Position numbers and translations under genes: made by a program. From Acholeplasmatales bacterium (GTDB lineage Bacteria; Bacillota_I; Bacilli_A; Izemoplasmatales; Hujiaoplasmataceae), in NCBI GenBank assembly GCA_003477305.1, contig DMTN01000048.1:1-11407 (forward strand): a stretch of 11,407 bases of DNA, read 5' to 3'. Below, piece by piece: positions 1-7,700 of this stretch (the stretch's first letter is position 1; the number at the start of each line of letters is the position of its first letter). Under the pieces are notes generated by a model. The model was not told the DNA's origin. It did not search any database and saw nothing but the letters and a program-made list of their open reading frames with translations.

Positions 1-254
1 TGTGGAAAACACAGGTCTGAACAGATTCCTCATAAAAACAAAAGGGATAAGGCATTAGAACAAGTCAAAGGAACAGAGCAAAGAAGACAAAAGTACCAAT
101 GACGATTACCTACATTTTATTTCGCCGTTTTCCATCATGTCCACGATGACTTTTACAATGTGTGATGGCGGCGAACTTGTCCTCTCTGAAGACTCGAAGA
201 AAGCACGGTATTTTTTTAAAGTTGACCGATGAATGAATCATCAGGAAACGATAT
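1..254. other. AT-rich left edge without a confident gene
   Basis: I see no gene here that I can support. The base composition is clearly more AT-rich than the rest of the window. On the plus strand, frame 1 is open from base 1 to a TGA at 100-102, giving a very basic 33-codon tail that could be the C-terminal end of a gene starting outside the window. A second plus-strand frame is open from 59 to a TGA at 230-232 and contains an ATG at 137 (31 codons), but there is no ribosome binding site in front of that ATG. Codon choice in both stretches (AAA, AGG, TTT, TTA) differs from the C/G-ending codons of the downstream genes. The segment is therefore either intergenic, a decayed gene, or a transferred piece. 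Confidence 0.35.
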
Positions 255-285
255 AAAAAATCGCGATTTTTTAGTCGCGATTTTT
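255..285. terminator. possible bidirectional intrinsic terminator
   Basis: An inverted repeat pairs bases 256-266 with 275-285: an AT arm plus a TCGCGA core, around an 8-nt T-rich loop. It carries a T-run on the plus strand (281-285) and, read on the minus strand, the complement of the A-run at 255-260. It lies about 97 bp beyond the minus-strand permease stop, so it can end that transcript. It could also end any plus-strand transcript entering from the left. The GC core is only six pairs and the rest is A-T, so termination strength is uncertain. Confidence 0.6.
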
Positions 286-381
286 ATGTTTTTCCATCGA
301 TCTGATGGTCCGCATCGTGCGCATCCATCACCCAAGTCGATTGAACGATGTCGCGGTTGGCAAGGGTGAACACTTCACCGG

Positions 382-1536
382 TCAGTACCCATTCACCAGG
401 AAGAGGACGGCAGTGATGACGATGATGTAGACGACGCAAATCACCGTATAGATCTTCAGGTAGGTCTTGCCCTGGTTCGGGAAGTCCTTCAGGACGAACT
501 TGAGGGTGATCAGGGAAGCGAGCGAGCCGAGCACGGTACCCATCGAACCGACGTTCACGCCTTGTAACAAAGGCCGCCAGAACGGCGCGTCGGTGAAGGT
601 GGATAACAGAATCGAGGCGGGGACGTTACTGATGAACTGGCTCGTGATCAGGCCGGTGAAGTAGACCGAGGCGTCGGTGTTGAGCAACGTGCCGACGAAG
701 TCCTTCACCTGGGTGAGTTGGGACATGTTCCCGGTGAAGATGAAGAACGAGAAGAAGGTCAGAAGCAGCGTATAGTCGACCTTCTTGAAGAGGTGGCGCG
801 CAAACGGCAGGATCAACACGAGGGTGACGATCAAGGCGATGTATTCGCGTCCTTGATAAACGCGCAGGACGCACAGGAGCGCGTTGGCGAAGACGATCGC
901 GTAGAGCGCAAGGCGCTTCCAGGCGACCTTCGGAGACACGGTGATCGGATGGCACGGCGTATTCGGAATCAGAAGCAGCGTCGTTGCGACAAGCAATAGA
1001 AAGCCGGTGATCGTGATCGGCGCCATCGACTGGATGAAAGTTCCGAAGGGGATGTCGTAGAAGGAGTAAAGGTAGATGTTCTGCGGGTCGCCCATCGGCG
1101 TCAGGGCGCTTCCCATGTTCGCGGCGATCGTCTGCAGTATGACGATCAACAGCGCATGCTTTTGTTGCCCGGTCTGTTTCGTCACGAAGAGCGTGAAGGG
1201 CACGAGCGTGAGCAGGACGGCGTCGTTGGTCACCCACATCCCGAGGAGGAAGGTGGCGACGACGATGACGAGGGCGATCCATTTGATCGAGTAGAACTTC
1301 GAGACGAGATTGATCGCGACGAAGCTGAAGAAATTGGCTTCGTAGAGCCCCGCGACGGCCGTCATCAAGGAGAACATGATGACGAGTACGCGGTAGTTCT
1401 CTTCGACGTAGCCGAGGTAGCCGGGGTTCGGCGGGATGAAGAAGCAGGAAACGATCGCCAGCGTGAAGGCGATCAAAAAAACCTTGTCTTTCCAGAAGAA
1501 ACGCAGGACCTTTCGCATGATGTTTTGCTTCTCCAT
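382..1536 (-). CDS. SLC13/ArsB-NhaD (citrate transporter-like) permease
   Basis: This is a 384-residue polytopic membrane protein of the citrate-transporter-like (CitMHS / ArsB-NhaD) superfamily, whose members are secondary transporters of anions or ions across the cytoplasmic membrane. Two pseudo-symmetric halves are visible. The first has a TND motif in TNDAVLLTLVPFT (about residues 103-115) followed by ANMGSALTPMGDPQN (139-153). The second has SQFISNVPAS (300-309) followed by GVNVGSMGT (326-334). These are the hairpin/substrate-site motifs typical of the fold. About ten hydrophobic segments can be picked out, and the protein ends in one. I chose the ATG at 1536-1534, not the ATG at 1563, because AGGGG (minus strand, 1547-1543) sits 6 nt upstream, while the earlier ATG overlaps the -10 box. 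It is monocistronic and divergent from the giant lipoprotein gene. The substrate cannot be told from sequence: dicarboxylate, citrate, arsenite or sodium/proton exchange are all possible. Confidence 0.85.
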   Translation of the reverse strand: MEKQNIMRKVLRFFWKDKVFLIAFTLAIVSCFFIPPNPGYLGYVEENYRVLVIMFSLMTAVAGLYEANFFSFVAINLVSKFYSIKWIALVIVVATFLLGMWVTNDAVLLTLVPFTLFVTKQTGQQKHALLIVILQTIAANMGSALTPMGDPQNIYLYSFYDIPFGTFIQSMAPITITGFLLLVATTLLLIPNTPCHPITVSPKVAWKRLALYAIVFANALLCVLRVYQGREYIALIVTLVLILPFARHLFKKVDYTLLLTFFSFFIFTGNMSQLTQVKDFVGTLLNTDASVYFTGLITSQFISNVPASILLSTFTDAPFWRPLLQGVNVGSMGTVLGSLASLITLKFVLKDFPNQGKTYLKIYTVICVVYIIVITAVLFLVNGY

Positions 1537-1561
1537 GACGCACCCCTGTGAGCCAACTATC

Positions 1562-1589
1562 ATTATACACGCAGATCGAAAAAAATCAA
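1562..1589 (-). promoter_or_regulatory. sigma-A promoter of the permease gene
   Basis: On the minus strand, TTGATT (1589-1584) and a perfect TATAAT (1567-1562) are separated by 16 nt. The predicted start of transcription is around 1555, leaving a leader of about 20 nt with AGGGG before the ATG at 1536. The -10 region shares the 14-mer GCGTGTATAATGAT with the hrcA promoter. Confidence 0.75.
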
Positions 1590-1594
1590 GATGG

Positions 1595-1607
1595 CACCCA
1601 TAGGGTG
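1595..1607. promoter_or_regulatory. small palindrome upstream of permease -35
   Basis: CACCC-ATA-GGGTG is a perfect 5-bp inverted repeat around 3 nt, placed 5 bp upstream of the permease -35 box in the divergent intergenic region. The position would suit an operator, but the arms are short and I do not recognise the motif. A chance palindrome is possible. Confidence 0.2.
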
Positions 1608-1641
1608 AGACGGGAAATGAAAGAAAGTCATGCGCCGCGGT

Positions 1642-1727
1642 TGCGAGCGTGTCAAGTGATGATATTCTTCCGTTTTCCGTTTATTTTCAGCCATCTCCTT
1701 GTACATGGAGGCGATGCGTGATACAAA
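1642..1727 (+). promoter_or_regulatory. candidate promoters for the giant lipoprotein gene
   Basis: Two weak sigma-A-like sites face the giant gene. The first is TTGCGA (1642-1647), 16 nt, TATTCT (1664-1669), with a TG one base before the -10 box (extended -10). The second is TTGTAC (1699-1704), 17 nt, TACAAA (1722-1727), also with an extended -10 TG at 1719-1720. Each -10 matches the consensus at four of six positions. The first would give a leader of about 120 nt containing the hairpin at 1730-1753. The second would start transcription inside that hairpin. I cannot decide between them. Confidence 0.35.
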
Positions 1728-1784
1728 TGGGATCGATGACATCGGTTCGATTCATTTTTTTGTTTTTCTAAAAAATCGTATCAC
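1718..1784 (+). promoter_or_regulatory. leader hairpin with U-tract and outer inverted repeat
   Basis: In the leader of the giant gene, GGATCGA (1730-1736) can pair with TCGATTC (1747-1753), 7 bp including one G-U, around a 10-nt loop. It is followed at once by A, seven Ts, G and five Ts (1754-1767), the form of an intrinsic terminator. An outer perfect 7-bp repeat, GTGATAC (1718-1724) with GTATCAC (1778-1784), encloses it and ends directly at the AGGGGG ribosome binding site (1785-1790). This could be an attenuator or a structure that affects ribosome access. It matches no riboswitch class that I recognise, and the stems are short. Confidence 0.35.
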
Positions 1785-1798
1785 AGGGGGAAGCACGC

Positions 1799-4700
1799 GT
1801 GAAGAAGATCCTTGCTTTGTTGGCGGTAAGCCTGATGACGATCGGCCTGGCCGGTTGCGACCTGATGAGCATTCTGGGGCTGTTGACGACGACGGTTCCC
1901 TTGACGACGACAATCGAAACGACATCGGACGGCTCGACGACATCCTTGCCTACCGATACGGAAACGACGACCGAACCGCCGGTCACGACTACGGTTTCGA
2001 CCATGTCAAGTGGATCCACGACGACGAGCGGAATCGTGACGACGACAAATACGACTACTACTGTGCCGACGACGACCACATTGCCGACAACCATGGTGCC
2101 GACGACTACGACTGTGCCGACGACCGCGGTGCCGACGACGACCACATTGCCGACGACGACCACAACACCGATGACCACGACCGTGACCACAGCGGTTGCA
2201 TTCAACGTCGTTTTCTATGATTATGATGCCCTCACGATTCTGAAATCGATGCAGGTCGTCTTCGGTGGAGACGCCATTCCGCCCATGGATCCCGCGAAAC
2301 CGGCAGTCCCCGAATACCACTACGATTTCGTCGGATGGAACGTTTCCTTCACGAACGTCCAAAGCGACCTTTCGGTCTATCCGGTCTATGCGACGGTACC
2401 CAACGTCTATACTCTGACCTATCTCACCAACGGCGGATCAACGCTTGATCCCGAAGCGATCGCCTATGGGACGACGATCACGCTCGGGACGACGACAAAG
2501 GAGTACTGTACCTTCCTCGGCTGGTTCGTCGACGCGGAATGGACGATTCCATGGACCGAATCCACGATGCCGGCACATGATCAGACTCTCTATGCGAAAT
2601 GGGCTTGGACATCCGATGCGGATTACGCCTATGACATTGTCGACGAAGCCGCGGTCATCACGCACTATCTCGGGGATGACGCGGACGTTACGATCCCAAC
2701 TCAGTTGGGCGGATACCCGGTACGTGTGATCGGCGCCAATGCGTTTGAGAACAATGCGACCATCGTGAACCTGGTCATTCCTGCGGGCGTGACCGACATT
2801 CGACAATACGCATTCTATCGCTGTTCTGTGCTCAGATCGGTTCATATTCCGGGATCGGTTCTCACGCTCGGCATCTATGCTTTCTCCGAATGCGGACAAC
2901 TGGCGACGCTTGCGATTGCCGACGGATTGGTCTCGATCGGGATGCGCGCGTTCATGGGCGACGCGTCCTTGACCGACGTCGTCTTGCCGCAATCGGTTAA
3001 GAACATCGGAACCGCCACTTTCGCCAACTGTGCGGGTCTCGTCTCGATTTTGCTGCCGGCGGAGGTCGACTCGTTCGGCAACTCGGTCTTCTGGGGTTGT
3101 TCCTCGCTCGTCACCGTGGTCCTGCCGGACGGCATCCAAGGCATTGATTACGGCAGTTTCTATCATTGCGTTTCACTCATCTCCGTCGATCTTCCGACGA
3201 GCGTCGTGCGCATCGGAAACATCGCTTTCTCAGGATGCACCACGCTGACCGAAATCCTGATCCGAGCGTCGGTCGCGACGATTGGAAACGACGCATTCGC
3301 AGGATGTTCGCTTTTGACCATCTTTGCGGAAGTGGAATCGCAACCGGTCGGCTGGTCGGCATCCTGGAATCCGTCGTCCCGTCCGGTCGTCTGGAGTTGC
3401 AGTGGTACCGCGGGTTTGATCTATTCCCTGACCGGGGAAGGAACCTATGCGGTGAGCGGGTACGTCGGAACGTCGCTTCTCGTGGTCATCCCCGCCTCCC
3501 ATGAAGGCATCCCTGTTACCGCCATCGCCCCCGAGGCGTTCAAAGACAACTTTGCGATCACCAGCGTGTCGATGGCTGATTCGATCACCGCGATCGGGAC
3601 GCACGCTTTCTACCATTGCGCTTCCCTTGCTTCGATCGAGCTCTCGTCGCAACTACTGACGATCGGGGATGAGGCGTTCACCCTGACCAGCAGTCTTCAG
3701 ACGATCGCGATTCCCGCGACCGTAACCACCCTTGGATTCCTGCCGTTCTTCCTTTGCGCCAGTCTGACCAACATCGAAGTCGATGCGGACAATGCGTTTT
3801 ATGCATCCCGCGACGGCGTCCTTTTCAACAAAGACGTGTCGGTGCTGATCCGCTATCCCGCCGGCCGCGTCGACACAGTCTATGACATGCCCGGCACCGT
3901 AGCCGAAATCGCCGCCTATGCGTTCAACGAGACGCCATACCTGACGATCCTGAACCTCCCCTCCGCACTCGCGACGATCGGCAACTATGCCTTCCGCCAG
4001 TGCGTCGGATTGACCGCCATCTTTGTCGCCTTGGATAGTGCGACGTTCGCATCCATCGACGGCGTACTGTTCGATCAAACGTTGACGACGCTGATCCAAT
4101 ACCCGATTGACCGGCCCGCGTCCGTCTATGAGGTCCCGACCGGGGTCGAGACAATCGGTACTTCCGCTTTTGCGGACAATTCGCATCTGACCGAAATCGT
4201 CCTGAATGAAGGACTGCTCTGGCTCAACAGCGATGCCTTTGCGTATTGCCACCAGCTGGTCGCCATCCATCTGCCCGCTTCGCTCGAGTCGATCGGCGGC
4301 ACCGCCTTCTATGGGTGTTTCGCGCTCACGAGCATCCTGATTCCGATCGGTACGCGCGTCGGTTATTATGCCTTTGGCAATTGCTATGACCTGACGATTT
4401 ACGCAGAAGCACTCTCCCGACCCGCCGACTGGGACGACATGTGGAATCCCAGCGATCGGCCCGTCGTTTGGGGTCATGTGTCGATCGTCTATCACGATGT
4501 GACGTTCTACGCCGCCGACGAGATCACCGTCATCGCGACGTATGCCGTCGCCGAGGGCGACACGTCTCCGGCGCCCGCGGACCCGGTCAAACCGGCGAAT
4601 TTGTACTTTACGTACTCGTTTACGGGATGGGATACCAATTATTCGAACGTTACCGGCGATTTGAACGTCTATCCGCTGTTCGCGCCGACGCCGATTCAAT

Positions 4701-7700
4701 ATACGCTCACGTTCGTGGAAAACGGCGGGGAAGACGTCCCCGATGTCACCGCCGCTTTCGGTGTCGTGATCGACATCCTTAACTCGACGAAGGAAGGTTT
4801 TGCGTTCGACGGGTGGTACCGGGATGAGGCGCTGACCGAATTTTATGCGGACGCGATCACCACGATGCCTGCGGAAAACATGATGCTTTATGCCGCGTGG
4901 ATAGAAATCTATGTTTATTCGCTCAAGGGCGACGGCACTTACGCAATCACCGCATATACCGGATCGACGAACGTTATTGTCATCCCCTCTTTCCACTTAG
5001 GTATCCCGGTGACCGAAATCGCCAATTTCGTTTTCGAAAATCTTACCCATGTGACCGCCATCACGCTTCCATCCGGACTCGTGATCATCGGTTCATACGC
5101 ATTCTACAATTGCTCCTCGCTGTCGACGATCGACTTCCCAGAGACCGTCACAACCATCGGCGGTGCCGCGTTTGCCAATTGTTGGGTTCTGAACGGCATC
5201 GTCCTGCCTGAAGGGCTGACCTATCTCGGATCTTCGGCATTCAGCCGCTGTTTCGCGTTGACGACGATCAATATCCCTGTTGGTATCAATTATCTTCGGG
5301 CATATACATTCGGTTCCTGCGTGAACCTCACGAGCATTACATTGCCCGACACCATGAACACGATCGATGACGGCGCGTTCGAGGGTTGTTCCGCATTGAC
5401 GAGCATCGTCATCCCGGTGGCAACGCTGTGGGTGGATATCGATGCTTTCAAAGGATGCAGTTTGATTACGATCAACGTCAAAGCCGACACCCAACCTGCT
5501 GGTTGGCACGCTTCGTGGAACCCGGATTTCCGTCCCGTTGTTTGGGGATATGGTCATGCCACGCTCACGTTCGTGGAAAACGGCGGGTCGGACATCGACG
5601 ACGTCACGGCGGACTACTCCACCTGGATCGACATCGAGAATCCGACGAAGACGGGATATTCCTTCGCCGGCTGGTTTGAGGACGCGGAATTGAACGTTCT
5701 ATACGCTGTTGATATCGATACGATGCCGGCCGGCAACTACACTTTATACGCCGGGTGGTGGGTCAACACCTATTGGATTTGGTTCGCCACGATGGGCGGT
5801 ACCGGCATCGACTACCTGTACCTCGACTATGGTGCGACGTTTGACAGTCCGGTCACGACCAAAACCGGATATACCTTCGCCGGATGGTATGAAGACGAAG
5901 AACTGACGGTCTTCTATGCGATGGAAGTCACCACCCCAGCGCCGCGCGATCTACAACTCTACGCCAAGTGGGAAATCAACGAATATACGCTCACGTTCGT
6001 GGAAAACGGCGGATCGGACCTCTCGGATATCACCGCAGAATTCGGTGCCTGGATTGATATCCAGAATCCGACCCGGGAAGGATACACCTTCGCGGGTTGG
6101 TACTCCGACTCCGAACGGAACGTCTGGTATGCATTCGAAATCGACGCGATGCCCGCCGATACTCTGACGCTTTTTGCCGAATGGACCCTGAACTCATACA
6201 CGATCGTCTTCAACACGATGGGCGGGAGCGAAATCGACGATATCACCGCCGCGTTTGGGACGACATTTGATAATCCCGTGCCGATTCGCACAGGATATGC
6301 CTTCGCCGGATGGTATGAGGATGAGGCGCGAACAGTGTATTACGGCGAAACGGTCACAACCGTCGCGGCACGCGATTTGACGCTCTATGCCGACTGGGGT
6401 ACGGCCGGATTGGCGTTTACGAACATCGGCGGATCCTACTCTGTTTCCAATGGATCGTCCAACGACTCAAACGTGATAATCCCGAAACGACACGACGGCT
6501 TGTTGGTGACCACCATCGGTTACGAAGGATTCCGATATCGCACCAACATCGTGAGTTTCACGCTCCCTTCCAGCGTCACCAGTGCGGGCGATTTGGCGTT
6601 CTCTGATTGCAGCAATCTGACAAGCGTCAACATTCCCGCGAATATGACCGTCATTAGCTATGGAATGTTCTACATGTGCACCAGCCTGACGGAGATTTCC
6701 ATCCCCCAAGGCGTGACAAACATTGGCGTTTGGGCGTTCTCCGGATGCAACAATCTGACGAACCTGACGATTCCGGCAAGCGTGACGATCATCGGCGCCT
6801 ATGCGTTCCGCAACTGTACGGCTCTGTCGACTTTCACATTTCAAACCGGAAGTCAATTGACGACCATCAACACGGAAGCGTTCCGGAATTGCAGCAGTTT
6901 GTCAGGTATCACCATCCCTGCCGGCGTCACGAACATTGCAATCGACACATTCAGAGAATGCGCCATTCTGACGATCTATGCCGTAGCGGCCAGCGCTCCA
7001 TCAGGCTGGGTTAGTAGTTGGAATTCGAGTTCTCGCCCGGTATTCTGGGCGGTCAACGATCAATCGATCAGTTTCGATTCAAACGGCGGATCGGCGCTGA
7101 CATCCATCAGTCAGGATTACGGCACCGTCGTCTCCGCTCCCGCCGATCCGATCAAAACGGGATATGCATTCGCCGGTTGGTTCCTTGACGAAGCGTTTAC
7201 CGTCGCGTATGTGTTCACGACGATGCCGGCCGAAAGCGTTTCGCTGTACGCGAAATGGATCACCGACATGGTGTTCGATTACGTCGCGATCGGGCGCTAT
7301 CATGTGATTGCGTTTACGGTTGACAATCGCGTCTTCACCTGGGGACTCAACAATTACGGTCAGCTTGGCAACGACACGACGGTCGATTCCGCGGTGGCAG
7401 TCGAAATCACCGATCGCTTCACGTTCATCGGCGATGAATATATCAAATGGGTCGACACCACCGATGCGTCGTCGATCCTGTTCACCTCGACCGGACGCAT
7501 CTTCACCTGGGGTTACAACAGCAATGGCGTGCTCGCCAACGGCACGACAACGGATCTGCATGTTCCAACGGACGTTACCGCATTCTTCGGGTTCGCTTCG
7601 GGTGAGTTTGTGGAGTGGCTTTCGACCGGGGTTGGACATGGAATCATGCTGACTTCGGAAGGACGCGTCCTTGCCTGGGGTTGGAACCAATACGGACAGA

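Noticed and set aside
222..260. TTGACC with a TATAAA-like box near the left edge
   Set aside because: The spacing is about 24 nt, too long for a sigma-A promoter, and the site runs into the terminator hairpin.
1537..1563. Longer permease start at the ATG at 1563
   Set aside because: That ATG lies in the TATAAT box of the permease promoter and lacks a ribosome binding site. The ATG at 1536 has AGGGG at the right distance.
1741..1753. GGTTCGATTC resembles a tRNA T-loop
   Set aside because: No matching T-stem, anticodon arm or acceptor stem can be built around it, and it is followed by T-runs. It is part of the leader hairpin.
1699..2220. Plus-strand frame of 173 codons rich in Asp
   Set aside because: It overlaps the leader and the Thr-rich stalk in another frame. 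The poly-Asp sequence is only the shifted reading of repeated ACG/GAC codons.
3653..4996. 447-codon minus-strand frame opposite LRR block B
   Set aside because: Same kind of shadow, with an Arg/Asp/Gly-rich sequence. The plus-strand LRR_5 repeats clearly explain the coding signal.
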